Assembly (NCBI GenBank): GCA_021204025.1
Contig: JAJQAC010000072.1
Span: 1 to 64,000, forward strand
Length of the DNA: 64,000 nucleotides
From: Clostridiales bacterium
GTDB lineage: Bacteria; Bacillota; Clostridia; Lachnospirales; Lachnospiraceae
Direction: 5' to 3'
The position numbers were made by a program, and so were the translations under genes. The notes below the pieces were generated by a model. It worked only from the letters and a program-made list of their open reading frames with translations, searched no databases and had not been told where the DNA came from. Below are positions 33,663-42,387 of this stretch, piece after piece; positions within the stretch are counted from its first letter, which is position 1, and each line of letters opens with the position of its first letter.

Positions 33663-33789
33663 TTTGTTTTTTCCTCCTAACAATGTGAATATTACCTTAT
33701 CCGGAAAGGCCCTCCGGAATATCACGTCCCGGAAAAATGCAGACGTATTCATCTTTCTTCTGTAAATAAAGAAAGACTGACCTGATACT

Positions 33790-33817
33790 ATTATATCAAC
33801 TTTTTATCAAATTGCAA
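33790..33817 (-). promoter_or_regulatory. Promoter of the PFOR gene
   Basis: On the minus strand TTGCAA and TATAAT are 16 bases apart. The leader to the start is about 120 bases and contains a GC-rich inverted sequence around CCGGAGGGCC. No known riboswitch is recognised. Confidence 0.65.
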
Positions 33818-33899
33818 ACAATAAAACCCTGATTTTTCGTATTATTTTGAATACAATGTGGGGATTTAAAAATCAAAAAGAAAGCGGATATGGCAAAAA

Positions 33900-33935
33900 T
33901 AGACAAAGAACTCTCAATCAGGAGTTCTTTGTCTA
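33900..33935 (-). terminator. Terminator of the VanW-family gene
   Basis: Fourteen-base perfect arms (33900-33913 and 33922-33935) with an 8-base loop are followed by TTTTTG on the minus strand. Confidence 0.85.
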
Positions 33936-33998
33936 TTAAGGGTTTCAGACTCATGATACCTATGTCATGGAATGATCCTGTTAAGTCGGTTCTGATCA

Positions 33999-35762
33999 TC
34001 AGCCTCCCGGCATCGGCGCGATCGTCTCAACCACAGGGACAGATGATGTTGTCTCCTCGGCAGTCGTTTCCGCTGCAGCGGTAGGCGCATTCTGCGATGA
34101 AGCCGTTGTCTCCGCGGCGCTTGTCGTTGACGATCCTGGTCCCTGCTGCACTTCGCTCGTTCCTGTACCGGACGCGGACGGAGGTCCGGAAATCACCGCA
34201 GATGTGCTCTCCTGCGAGCTATCCGACTCAGTTTCTTCTGATGAAACCTGAGACTCTTCTGATCCATCGCTTTCTTCGATCTCTTCAATCGTACTCTCTG
34301 CTTCTGTGGATGCCTCTGTTGACGCAGCAGCCGCGGCGTCATTTTCCGTCGTATGGCTCTTATAAGTAGTCGTATAGAGCACATCCCGGCTCGTTACTTC
34401 ACCGTCCTTCTTTACAACCAGACGCACTTCCCATTTACTCTGCAGGCCGCTCGCTCGCTCTGCTTCCGTTCCCGTAGTATAATCTTTAATCTTCTCCGCT
34501 GACAAAGACTGCGTCACACCATCCCCCAGAATGGGAATTGCATAAATAGATACCGTACAGGTCTGATTGGAATAGCTTGCACGGATACCAATCGCAGTGC
34601 TGGAGTTATTCATAAATTTATAATCAGGTCCGCCCCAACTCACAGTCGCGTCTGTTCCCGGCGTTACATAAGTTGGTTCAAACGTATGAGATTGGCGGGA
34701 AACCGTCTTTAATCCTGCCTTCACCACTGCATTATATAAAGTAGAGGAAACCTGGCAGACACCGCCTCCGATCTCCTGAACGACCTCTCCGTTACTGTAG
34801 GCTGCGGCTTCCTGATATCCTTTTTCTTCTGTCCGCTGCCCCACCGTCCCATTAAAGGAAAACGTCTCACCCGGCTGAACGATCGTTCCGTTTACTGCTT
34901 TCGCGGCCAGCCGCACATTGGTATTTCGCTTACTGTTCGCTGTTGTATTCGTCGTAAAGCTCGCAACTGTCTTATACTTTTCTCTCGCGGATGCCTCCGA
35001 GATCTCCGGCTCAACCGTATCTGCAGATGCTGTGATCTCAGCATCAAAATCCTTAACGCTTACCGCGCTCAGGATATCTTCAGCAAGTTTCTCCTGGTCA
35101 ATGGAAATACCGCTCTGCGCCCCTGTAAAAAGAAACTTATCACTGTCAGCGTCATAACTGGATATTGAACCGTTCTTTGCGCTTTTATTCCACTTAGAAG
35201 CCGCTGCCGCCGCTTCTTCAGCCGCTGCGGACTCCATGCCGGACAGATCAAGTTCATAAGACTCATCCGGTATCGTCGAATAAATCTCATCCAGCAGACT
35301 GGCAATCCGTCCGGAAATCAGGTTTGATACTTCATAGGTATCGTCCTCATAAACAACAGTCATTGACCATGGGAAGCGTTCTGCAAGTGCTTCCTCCGCC
35401 TCACTTCTGGACATACCGGTAATATCCACACCCTCTACTTCTACTGTCGTCTGGATGGCCGTTGTCTCGACAATCGCCTCGACCGTTGTTTCCTCTGCTT
35501 CGGTTTTACTTTCCGAAGTCTGTCCCATATTTTTAACTATACCTGCGATCAGAGCGACCGCAACAATCAGGATAACACCGCCAGCTGCAATACGAACAAA
35601 GCCGTCATTGTTCTTTTTATGGTTTCCATTATTATGACCTGTGTTATGTCCTGAATTTCTTCCCCTTTCCGATGCGGAAGAATTGTATGATGAACGGCTT
35701 CCCTTAGCCCGTGACGCGGACTTTGCACGGGAACGACCGGCTGATGACTGATTCTGACTCAT
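33999..35762 (-). CDS. VanW-family envelope protein
   Basis: A basic, Ser-rich cytosolic start precedes one helix (IAAGGVILIVAVALIAGIVK). Outside the membrane come a peptidoglycan-binding-4-like region (VEGVDITGMSRSEAEEALAE) and the VanW domain (NRTVN-type start NTNVRLAAKAVNGTIVQPGE, IGGGVCQVSSTLYNAV, SHTFEPTYVTPGTDATV). The last 130 residues are a low-complexity Ser/Thr/Glu tail. The family is linked to the cell wall and its biochemical role is unsettled. A probable promoter lies at 35801-35828 (TTCCAA, 16 bases, TATACT on the minus strand). Length is 587 residues. Confidence 0.85.
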   Translation of the reverse strand: MSQNQSSAGRSRAKSASRAKGSRSSYNSSASERGRNSGHNTGHNNGNHKKNNDGFVRIAAGGVILIVAVALIAGIVKNMGQTSESKTEAEETTVEAIVETTAIQTTVEVEGVDITGMSRSEAEEALAERFPWSMTVVYEDDTYEVSNLISGRIASLLDEIYSTIPDESYELDLSGMESAAAEEAAAAASKWNKSAKNGSISSYDADSDKFLFTGAQSGISIDQEKLAEDILSAVSVKDFDAEITASADTVEPEISEASAREKYKTVASFTTNTTANSKRNTNVRLAAKAVNGTIVQPGETFSFNGTVGQRTEEKGYQEAAAYSNGEVVQEIGGGVCQVSSTLYNAVVKAGLKTVSRQSHTFEPTYVTPGTDATVSWGGPDYKFMNNSSTAIGIRASYSNQTCTVSIYAIPILGDGVTQSLSAEKIKDYTTGTEAERASGLQSKWEVRLVVKKDGEVTSRDVLYTTTYKSHTTENDAAAAASTEASTEAESTIEEIEESDGSEESQVSSEETESDSSQESTSAVISGPPSASGTGTSEVQQGPGSSTTSAAETTASSQNAPTAAAETTAEETTSSVPVVETIAPMPGG

Positions 35763-35950
35763 ATTACCCCTTCCTTCACGTTTTTCTTAACGTTCCATCA
35801 AGTATAACATACTTTCACTTATTTGGAACACCAAAATTTATTTTTTGTCGTTATATGCGCCAAATTTATTTTTCTCTCTCTTTTTTATGAAACTCTGACA
35901 TGCCCGTACTCATAAGATGAAGTGTAAATCAATTCTCTGGAGGCGTTCCT

Positions 35951-36211
35951 ATGAGTGATATCGCGGCAACAAACTGCGGCTGTGACGGTGGACCCGGAGG
36001 TCCTGGTGGCCCAGGCGGTCCCGGCTTTTGCGGAGGCGGTTGTGGCAATCTGATCTGGTTGATTCTCATTCTGTCGTGCTGCGGAGGCGGCTGTGACCGC
36101 GGCCCGGGCGGTCCCGGTTTCTGCGGACCCGGCGGCAACAGCTGTGACCTGATCTGGTTGATTCTGCTGATGAACTGTTTCTGCGGAGGCGGTCCCAGAC
36201 CGTTCTGCTAA
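35951..36211 (+). CDS. Gly/Cys/Pro-rich small protein (HCB 13-like)
   Basis: GGAGG lies 7 bases before ATG 35951. The 86-residue product MSDIAATNCGCDGGPGG... alternates GPGG and CGGGC runs with two near-identical hydrophobic segments (NLIWLILILSCC and DLIWLILLMNCF). Clostridial genomes carry such proteins, often named 'chorion class high-cysteine HCB protein 13'. The role is not established; a cysteine-crosslinked coat or envelope is a guess. The opposite-strand frame (Pro-rich) lacks a ribosome site and is rejected. Confidence 0.8.
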   Translation: MSDIAATNCGCDGGPGGPGGPGGPGFCGGGCGNLIWLILILSCCGGGCDRGPGGPGFCGPGGNSCDLIWLILLMNCFCGGGPRPFC

Positions 36212-36225
36212 ATCAGCCAATCCAG

Positions 36226-36249
36226 GGCGGGAGGCTTATGCCTCCTGCC
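36226..36249 (+). terminator. Hairpin after the Gly/Cys-rich gene
   Basis: GGCGGGAGGC and GCCTCCTGCC pair with one G-T pair around TTAT, 15 bases after the stop. The T-run is poor. Confidence 0.55.
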
Positions 36250-36264
36250 TCATCATTGACAACC

Positions 36265-36417
36265 TTATCGATTGACAGCCTGATTTTTTATCAATGTCTC
36301 ATTTCCCTGCTTCTTATTTCGTTGTTCTTTTTCCTGTCGTGCTTTTTCTTTACATCGCAGGCATTCTTCATCAATCTCATACACATCATTTCCATCTATA
36401 ATCAATTTCGTTTTCAT
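36265..36417 (-). CDS. Small Cys-containing protein of 50 residues
   Basis: ATG 36417 begins MKTKLIIDGNDVYEIDEECL, continues RCKEKARQEKEQRNKKQGNE and ends in QAVNR. AGGAG lies 12 bases upstream. A beta hairpin start, a CxxC pair (ECLRC) and a Lys/Glu helix are visible. Its codon use is good and it points opposite to its neighbours. I recall similar tiny proteins in related genomes but cannot assign a function. Confidence 0.6.
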   Translation of the reverse strand: MKTKLIIDGNDVYEIDEECLRCKEKARQEKEQRNKKQGNETLIKNQAVNR

Positions 36418-36489
36418 ACTGTCACACACTCCTGTAGTTTTCTTTACGTCCCAGCATATGATTTTCTTACAGAGACGGGAACTTTACTT

Positions 36490-36521
36490 TTATCGGCAGT
36501 TGCTGACGCAACTCCCGATAA
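36490..36521. repeat. Hairpin with TGAC/GTCA loop
   Basis: TTATCGG and AGTTGC pair with GCAACT and CCGATAA around TGAC, leaving one unpaired base on each side. On the minus strand the core reads GTTGC-GTCA-GCAAC, the same loop as in the units at 30017 and 39961. It lies between divergent genes. Confidence 0.55.
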
Positions 36522-36641
36522 GCTATTATATGAATCGTATCTGAAAACAGTCCCCTCTTTGCATCATGAATCCGTCTTTTTCATCATATATTAAAAATGA
36601 CAATCATGAAAGCAGGACAAATCCGGTAATTCAGTGTAATG

Positions 36642-36983
36642 ATGAACGAACACAAAAATCAGGATATTGGTCTTACGGAATTTGACTATCAGATGATCTC
36701 ACCTCAGCTGCAGATGATGAAAGCGGCAATTCCCTATCTCCCCGGCAGGCAGCAGAAATATGTCGCTTTCTATATCCGGCTGCTGGAAGCCAGACGCACA
36801 GCAGAACTTTTTCGGGAAAGCGACCTGTCCGCAACCGGCCTTTCACAGGATTCCGACAATCCGGCCTCACCATTTGAGATGCTTCAGGCCATGAAACCCT
36901 TTGCCGGTCCGCACGAACGAGATACCATCGAAATGCTCGAAAATATTCAGCTTATGATGCATGCCATGCAAAATCCGACATAA
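36642..36983 (+). CDS. Hypothetical helical protein
   Basis: The product MNEHKNQDIGLTEFDYQMIS... is 113 residues, mostly helical, with LQMMKAAIPYLPGRQQKYVA, FYIRLLEARRTAELFRE and an end rich in Met. No helix is hydrophobic enough for a membrane. The ribosome site is weak. It lies 10 bases before the next gene in the same direction, and both carry patterns about moderate helix pairs, so they are probably one operon. I do not recognise the family. Confidence 0.6.
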   Translation: MNEHKNQDIGLTEFDYQMISPQLQMMKAAIPYLPGRQQKYVAFYIRLLEARRTAELFRESDLSATGLSQDSDNPASPFEMLQAMKPFAGPHERDTIEMLENIQLMMHAMQNPT

Positions 36984-36993
36984 AGGAGGAACT

Positions 36994-37278
36994 ATGAATA
37001 CTCAGCAAAATCAACATTGGCAAAAAGATCCACGTCTTGCATCGATGGATCCGGAGAAAATCAGATTCCTCACAGATTTTTCAGACAGATTGCGTTCTCT
37101 CCCCAAAGATAAAATCATGCCGTTTCTTCTGCTGTTGCGTCAGGAAGCGGAACAAAAACACATCCGCTTCACAGACCAGGAGGCACTGCTTATCGCATCT
37201 GTTCTTAGCACTGACATGACCGCGGAACAAAAACATTGGATGGAAACCATGCGCAGTGTCCTGCAGAGACGCTCATAA
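36994..37278 (+). CDS. Hypothetical helical protein, partner of the preceding gene
   Basis: AAAGGAGGAACT precedes ATG 36994. The 94-residue product has LASMDPEKIRFLTDFSDRLR, IMPFLLLLRQEAEQKHIRFT and ALLIASVLSTDMTAEQKHWM. It resembles the upstream protein in style: short helices, Met and Gln rich, soluble. Function is unknown. The start is better supported than the 36961 alternative. Confidence 0.65.
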   Translation: MNTQQNQHWQKDPRLASMDPEKIRFLTDFSDRLRSLPKDKIMPFLLLLRQEAEQKHIRFTDQEALLIASVLSTDMTAEQKHWMETMRSVLQRRS

Positions 37279-37348
37279 AGTCTCTCTTTGTCGCCGCAAG
37301 GTCTCCATACACCGGCGAAAACAGCCAACCGGCAGGTTTTGCGCAAGG

Positions 37349-37410
37349 AAGCGGGATGTAATGGTGGCAACAGGTGTCCATTTGGCTGCCGAGCCGATTA
37401 CTTCCCGCTT
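37349..37410 (-). other. Long stem-loop downstream of leuS
   Basis: AAGCGGGA (37349-37356) pairs with TCCCGCTT (37403-37410), and adjacent GTAAT with ATTAC, around a loop of about 35 bases. It starts 8 bases after the leuS stop. No T-run follows, so its terminator role is uncertain. Confidence 0.4.
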
Positions 37411-37417
37411 TCACTTT

Positions 37418-39820
37418 TTACTTCACTACAAAATTAACCAGTCTTTTCGGAATATAAATCTTTTTAATAAAGGTCTTTCCTTCCGTCATCGCGGCGATCT
37501 TCTCGTCCGCCAGAGCTGCCTGAAAAGCCTCATCCTCAGCAGCATCCGTCGGAATGACAACGGTCGCGCGGAGTTTTCCATTTACCTGCACCGCAATCTC
37601 TGTCTGTGCATCCACAGTCTTGCTCTCCTCATACTGTGGCCATGGCTGATTTGCCAGCAGACCCTCGCCTCCGGTTACCTCCCAGATCTCCTCGCAGACA
37701 TGCGGAGCGATCGGGTTTAACAGTGCCGCAAAGGTCTGGAGCTGTTCCTTACTGATCTTACCAACCGCGTAGATCTCATTGGTCAGAGCCATGAGAGCTG
37801 CAATCGCTGTATTAAACTTCATATCTTCCAGATCCGAAGATACCTTTTTGATCGTCTTGTGCAGCGGTGTCTCCAGCTTCGCGGTATCCGGATCATCCGA
37901 TACCAGATCGACAAACCCGCATACTCGTTCCAGAAAACGCTTGCATCCTTTCACGGAATTCTCATTCCACGGTGTTGCCGCGCTGTAATCTCCCATAAAG
38001 AGTACATAAGTTCTCAGCGTATCCGCGCCATAGTCTTCCACAATATCCAGCGGATCCACAACATTTCCTTTGGATTTGCTCATCTTATCGCCATCCGATC
38101 CCAGAATCAGTCCCTGGATCGAACGCTTCGCGTAAGGCTCAGGCGTATTGACCACTCCGATATCATACAGGAAATGATGCCAGAAACGAGAGTAAATAAC
38201 GTGTCTGGTTACATGCTCCATACCGCCGTTATACCAGTCCACCGGCATCCAGTATTTTAATTTTTCCGGATCAGCCAGCGCCTTATCATTGAACGGATCA
38301 ACATAACGCAGGAAATACCACGAAGAACCGGCCCATTGCGGCATCGTATCGGTCTCCCGTTTTGCCGGGCCGCCGCACTTCGGGCAGGTGCAGTTCACAA
38401 AGGAATCGATCTTTGCCAGCGGTGACTCTCCATCAGAACCCGGTTCGAAGTTTTCGACTGTCGGCAGTCTCAACGGAAGTTCCTCATACGGAACCGGTAC
38501 GACTCCGCATTTCTCACAGTGGATCAGTGGAATCGGCTCCCCCCAGTATCTCTGGCGGTTAAATGCCCAGTCCTTCATCTTATACTGGATTCCCTTATGT
38601 CCTGCCCCCATCTTTTCCAGTTCTTCAAGTATACGGGCAATCGCATCTGCCTTATTCTCATATGCGTTCAGATAATCGGAATTAATATATCTTCCCTCTC
38701 CGGTATAAGCCGCTGTCTCTATATCGCCGCCCTCAATGACCGGAATGATATCCACACCAAACTTTCTGGCAAATTCATAGTCTCTCTCATCATGAGCCGG
38801 CACCGCCATGATCGCGCCTGTGCCATATCCCATCATGACATAATCAGAGATAAAGATCGGAATCTTTTTGCCGGTAATCGGATTTACAGCCTCCATACCG
38901 TCAAGTCGTACGCCAGTCTTGTCTTTAACCAACTGTGTCCGTTCAAACTCCGTCTTCTTCGCACATTCCGCACGGTATGCCTTTACCGCATCCATATTGG
39001 CAATACGATCGGCATACTTGTCAATCAGCGGATGCTCCGGAGCCATAACCATAAAAGTCACCCCGAAAAGCGTATCCGGACGGGTCGTATAGATCTCCAT
39101 CTGATCCTCAACACCATCAATGGCAAAATTTACAAACGCACCGGTCGATCTGCCGATCCAGTTCTGCTGCTGCTGCTTTACATTCGCCGGATAATCCACG
39201 TCCTTCAATCCGTCCAGGAGTTTATCCGCATACGCGGTTATCTTCAGATACCAGACGTTCTTTGACTTCTGAATCACATCGCTATGACAGATATCACACT
39301 TGCCGCCCTGGCTGTCTTCATTAGAAAGAACCACCTTGCAGGACGGACAATAGTTGACCAGGGCGTTACTCCGGAAAACCAGTCCATGCTCAAAAAGTTT
39401 CAAAAAGATCCACTGGGTCCATTTATAATAATTCTCATCTGTCGTATCAATAACGCGGCTCCAGTCAAAGGAGAACCCTACCCGCTTTAACTGATTGGAA
39501 AATTTTTTAATATTGTCATCCGTAATTTTACGCGGATGCGTACCGGTCTTGATCGCGTAGTTTTCCGTTGGGAGTCCAAACGCGTCAAAGCCGATCGGAA
39601 ACAGGACATTATATCCCTCCATCCGGCGCTTCCTGCAAATCACCTCAAGGCTGGAATATGCCTTGATATGACCCACATGCATACCCGCCCCACTCGGATA
39701 CGGGAACTCCACCAGCCCGTAAAATTTCGGTTTATCGCTTCCGTCAACTGCCTGAAATACCTTACTTTCTTCCCATCTCTGCTGCCACTTTGGCTCTATT
39801 TTTTTAAAGTTATGCTTCAT
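37418..39820 (-). CDS. leuS: Leucyl-tRNA synthetase
   Basis: ATG 39820 (MKHNFKKIEPKWQQRWEESK) follows AGGAGG at 9 bases. Signature HIGH lies in FPYPSGAGMHVGHIKAY and KMSKS in GDKMSKSKGNVVDPLDI. The editing domain and zinc-like cysteines (CPSCKVVLSN, CDICHSDV; CEKCGVVPV, CPKCGGPAK) are present. The enzyme charges tRNA-Leu. At 800 residues it is full length for a bacterial enzyme. I looked for a T-box upstream; the 220-base gap holds only repeats and the terminator of the next gene. Confidence 0.97.
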   Translation of the reverse strand: MKHNFKKIEPKWQQRWEESKVFQAVDGSDKPKFYGLVEFPYPSGAGMHVGHIKAYSSLEVICRKRRMEGYNVLFPIGFDAFGLPTENYAIKTGTHPRKITDDNIKKFSNQLKRVGFSFDWSRVIDTTDENYYKWTQWIFLKLFEHGLVFRSNALVNYCPSCKVVLSNEDSQGGKCDICHSDVIQKSKNVWYLKITAYADKLLDGLKDVDYPANVKQQQQNWIGRSTGAFVNFAIDGVEDQMEIYTTRPDTLFGVTFMVMAPEHPLIDKYADRIANMDAVKAYRAECAKKTEFERTQLVKDKTGVRLDGMEAVNPITGKKIPIFISDYVMMGYGTGAIMAVPAHDERDYEFARKFGVDIIPVIEGGDIETAAYTGEGRYINSDYLNAYENKADAIARILEELEKMGAGHKGIQYKMKDWAFNRQRYWGEPIPLIHCEKCGVVPVPYEELPLRLPTVENFEPGSDGESPLAKIDSFVNCTCPKCGGPAKRETDTMPQWAGSSWYFLRYVDPFNDKALADPEKLKYWMPVDWYNGGMEHVTRHVIYSRFWHHFLYDIGVVNTPEPYAKRSIQGLILGSDGDKMSKSKGNVVDPLDIVEDYGADTLRTYVLFMGDYSAATPWNENSVKGCKRFLERVCGFVDLVSDDPDTAKLETPLHKTIKKVSSDLEDMKFNTAIAALMALTNEIYAVGKISKEQLQTFAALLNPIAPHVCEEIWEVTGGEGLLANQPWPQYEESKTVDAQTEIAVQVNGKLRATVVIPTDAAEDEAFQAALADEKIAAMTEGKTFIKKIYIPKRLVNFVVK

Positions 39821-39875
39821 TGCAACACGTCCTCCTGCACTAGAAAAATATAGCATAAAGAAAGAATGGTGTCAA

Positions 39876-40006
39876 TCGAGTAGGGGGATTTTTCCCTATC
39901 CGCCCGTGCGATCGAGTAGGAGGCGGCTTTTTCGCCTCATACTCGCCGCGCGGGTCGGGTGCGGCATCAGCCGCAAAAATTCCTTACCCGGCCCTGCGCA
40001 TAAAAC
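39876..40006. repeat. Tandem palindromic repeat units upstream of leuS
   Basis: ATCGAGTAGG occurs at about 39876 and 39910, each time followed by a hairpin with a TTTTT centre (AGGGGGA/TCCCT; GAGGCG/CGCCTC). The third unit has GGGT, GCGGC-ATCA-GCCGC (39961-39974) and ACCC, then CGGCCCTGCGCATAAAA. It matches the unit at 30013-30058 with paired changes in both stems. This is a REP-like family. Confidence 0.6.
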
Positions 40007-40008
40007 AC

Positions 40009-40026
40009 GGCGGCCTTTTGGCCGCC
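40009..40026 (-). terminator. Terminator of the EF-G-like gene
   Basis: GGCGGCC and GGCCGCC pair around a 4-base loop; GTGTTTTATG follows on the minus strand. Confidence 0.7.
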
Positions 40027-40043
40027 GCTCATATATTTCATTT

Positions 40044-42146
40044 TTATGCGTCGATCTGATCTACCTGAGAAGCTCTTGCCTCCACTTCTTTCTTCTGGAT
40101 ATCGCCCGGCGCCTGCTCGTAACGGGAAAACTCATATTCAAATACACCGATACCGCCAGTCATCGCGCGCAGATCCGTGTTGTAACCATACAGCTCAGAC
40201 ATCGGGATATCCGCTTCAATAATCTGCTTACCCTTATGATCTGGATTCATTCCCAGCACACGTCCGCGTCTGCGGTTCAGATCACCCATGATATCACCCG
40301 TAAACTTGTCCGGTACGGTAACCTTCAGAGAAGCAATCGGTTCAAGCAGAACCGGATTTGCATCCATAAACGCTTTCTTGAAAGCCATCATGGACGCAGT
40401 CTTAAACGCAAGCTCGGAGGAGTCTACCGGATGATAGGAACCGTCCAGAAGAGTCGCTTTCACTCCTACAACCGGATATGCCGCCATCGGTCCCTTTACG
40501 CAGCTTTCCTGTACGCCCTTTTCAACTGCCGGGAAATAGTTTTTCGGCACAGAACCACCAAAAATCTTCTCTTCAAAGATATAAGGAGTCTCCATATCGC
40601 CGGATGGTTCAAAACTCATCTTAACATCGCCGAACTGTCCATGACCGCCGGACTGTTTCTTATATCTGGCCTGAACCTCCACTTTCTTGCGGATCGTCTC
40701 GCGGAACGCGATCTTCGGCTTGCTCAGCTCGATTGCTACTTTATAACGGTTCTGCAGTTTACTCACCACAACCTCAAGCTGCTGCTCGCCAATCCCGTAC
40801 AGCAGGAGCTGACGGTTTTCCTGATCATTCACTGCCTTTAACGTCAGATCCTCTTCCATCAGCTTGGACAGAGCGCTGGATACCTTATCGTCATCCCCTT
40901 TATTGACCGTCTTATAGCGCATATAGGTATAAGGGGTAGAAATCTGCGGTTTGTGATAGACGATCGGGGCTGTACGAACTGCCATCGTATCTCCTGTCTG
41001 CGTCACTGTCAGCTTGCCGACTGCGCCGATATCTCCGGCGCGCAGCTCCGGCACCTCAATCGCGTCCTTGCCGCGCAGGATATATACCTTGGCAACCTTT
41101 TCTTCCGTATCTTTATTAACATTATAAATCACACTATCCGGTTTTAAGGTACCTGTGCAGACCTTCATCAGAGAATACTTGCCAATGAACGGATCCACGA
41201 TCGTCTTAAACACTTTTGCAGAAAGAGAAACCTCATCGTTGTATCTGGCTGTAAAACGCTCACCGGTAGAAACATCAACGCCGACGCACTCAGACTTATC
41301 CGGCGAGGGCAGATAGCGATCGATTGCTTCGAGCAGTACGCGGAATCCCTGACAGTTAATGCCGGAACCCATCAGAACCGGTACGATCGTTCCGTCAGAT
41401 ACATGCATATGAAGCGCTTCGGATATCTCCTCCTCCGTAAACTCCTCACCGGAGAAATACCGTTCCATATATTCTTCACTTGTCTCTGCAACTGCCTCGA
41501 TCAGTGCCTCACGCGCGATACCCAAGTTTTTCTGGCTGTATTCCGGAATCTCACACTCCACATAATCGCTGAGGTTGGTAAAGCGACGACCGGACATCTT
41601 TACGACATCAACAAAACCGACAAATTTTTCATTTTCACGGATCGGAAGCTGGAACGGCGCGATACTGCGGCCAAAACGCTTCTCAAGTTTCAATACAAGT
41701 TCACGATAGCTTGCATGATCATCATCCATATTCGTCACAAAGAATATTCTCGGCAGACTATAACGCTCGCACATCTCCCAGGCTTTCTCTGTGCCGACCT
41801 CGATACCCGCCTTGCAGTTTACCACAATAATTGCGGCATCCGCAACACTGATCGCTTCCTCTGCCTCTCCGACAAAATCAAAGTATCCGGGAGTATCAAG
41901 CAGATTGATCTTGACCAGACCATTCTCCCCTTCATATTCCAGCGGTACTATGGAAGTAGACAGGGAAAACTGACGCTTGATCTCCTCTTTATCGTAATCG
42001 CTGATGGTATTGCCGTCCGTAACCTTACCCATGCGCTTGATCGCGCCGGTAAGGAGTGCCATAGCTTCGACTGCGGTTGTCTTGCCTGACCCCCCATGTC
42101 CAAGAAGCGCGACGTTACGGATCTGACCGGTTCCATATACATTCAT
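40044..42146 (-). CDS. Elongation factor G-like GTPase (paralogue)
   Basis: ATG 42146 (MNVYGTGQIRNVALLGHGGS) follows AGGAGG. The P-loop is GHGGSGKTT, G3 is DTPGYFDF, and the G4 site reads TNMD where NKxD is usual. Domains II-V follow, including FSRYEQAPG at the end. At 700 residues it has EF-G size, but divergence at the N-terminus and G4 and a stand-alone position away from rpsL-rpsG-tuf suggest an EF-G paralogue of the FusA2 type. Such proteins may work in ribosome recycling or a special translation state. It has its own promoter and terminator. Confidence 0.85.
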   Translation of the reverse strand: MNVYGTGQIRNVALLGHGGSGKTTAVEAMALLTGAIKRMGKVTDGNTISDYDKEEIKRQFSLSTSIVPLEYEGENGLVKINLLDTPGYFDFVGEAEEAISVADAAIIVVNCKAGIEVGTEKAWEMCERYSLPRIFFVTNMDDDHASYRELVLKLEKRFGRSIAPFQLPIRENEKFVGFVDVVKMSGRRFTNLSDYVECEIPEYSQKNLGIAREALIEAVAETSEEYMERYFSGEEFTEEEISEALHMHVSDGTIVPVLMGSGINCQGFRVLLEAIDRYLPSPDKSECVGVDVSTGERFTARYNDEVSLSAKVFKTIVDPFIGKYSLMKVCTGTLKPDSVIYNVNKDTEEKVAKVYILRGKDAIEVPELRAGDIGAVGKLTVTQTGDTMAVRTAPIVYHKPQISTPYTYMRYKTVNKGDDDKVSSALSKLMEEDLTLKAVNDQENRQLLLYGIGEQQLEVVVSKLQNRYKVAIELSKPKIAFRETIRKKVEVQARYKKQSGGHGQFGDVKMSFEPSGDMETPYIFEEKIFGGSVPKNYFPAVEKGVQESCVKGPMAAYPVVGVKATLLDGSYHPVDSSELAFKTASMMAFKKAFMDANPVLLEPIASLKVTVPDKFTGDIMGDLNRRRGRVLGMNPDHKGKQIIEADIPMSELYGYNTDLRAMTGGIGVFEYEFSRYEQAPGDIQKKEVEARASQVDQIDA

Positions 42147-42219
42147 AAAAAAACCTCCTGCTAGTTTTGTAGTTTTGCGTAGATGCCTTGAATTCCGGCA
42201 CAAAAAACATTATGCTAAC

Positions 42220-42248
42220 ATTCTACTAAAAAAGTAAGCCGATTACAA
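42220..42248 (-). promoter_or_regulatory. Promoter of the EF-G-like gene
   Basis: On the minus strand TTGTAA and TAGAAT are 17 bases apart, about 70 bases before the start codon. Confidence 0.65.
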
Positions 42249-42319
42249 GTCGTTTTAGCGATTTGCACAATAAAAATTTTACTATACTTTTATTGATTAA
42301 AGTTTTGTCAATTGAAGTG

Positions 42320-42348
42320 TTGACATCCTTTTTTCCTTGCTGTAGAAT
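42320..42348 (+). promoter_or_regulatory. Promoter of tyrA-aroA
   Basis: TTGACA at 42320 and TAGAAT at 42343 are 17 bases apart. The leader is about 35 bases, so no attenuator fits. Confidence 0.75.
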
Positions 42349-42387
42349 GGTAACCGTTCCATTATCAATCAGAAAAGAGGAAATATT

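Noticed and set aside
35985-36200. Repeat array or CRISPR in the GGTCC-rich stretch
   Set aside because: The repeats are Gly-Pro codon runs of a coding gene, with no spacer pattern.
35885-36220. Minus-strand Pro/Gly/Ala-rich frame
   Set aside because: Opposite the Gly/Cys-rich gene, which has the better ribosome site and a known family pattern.
36238-36594. Plus-strand frame of 118 codons
   Set aside because: It covers a terminator-like hairpin and the opposite 50-residue gene; no ribosome site and odd composition.
39821-40043. T-box upstream of leuS
   Set aside because: The gap holds palindromic repeats and the EF-G terminator, and no T-box core or specifier loop was recognised.
39906-40841. 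Plus-strand open frame of 311 codons
   Set aside because: Mostly opposite the EF-G-like gene and its terminator, without a ribosome site or domain.
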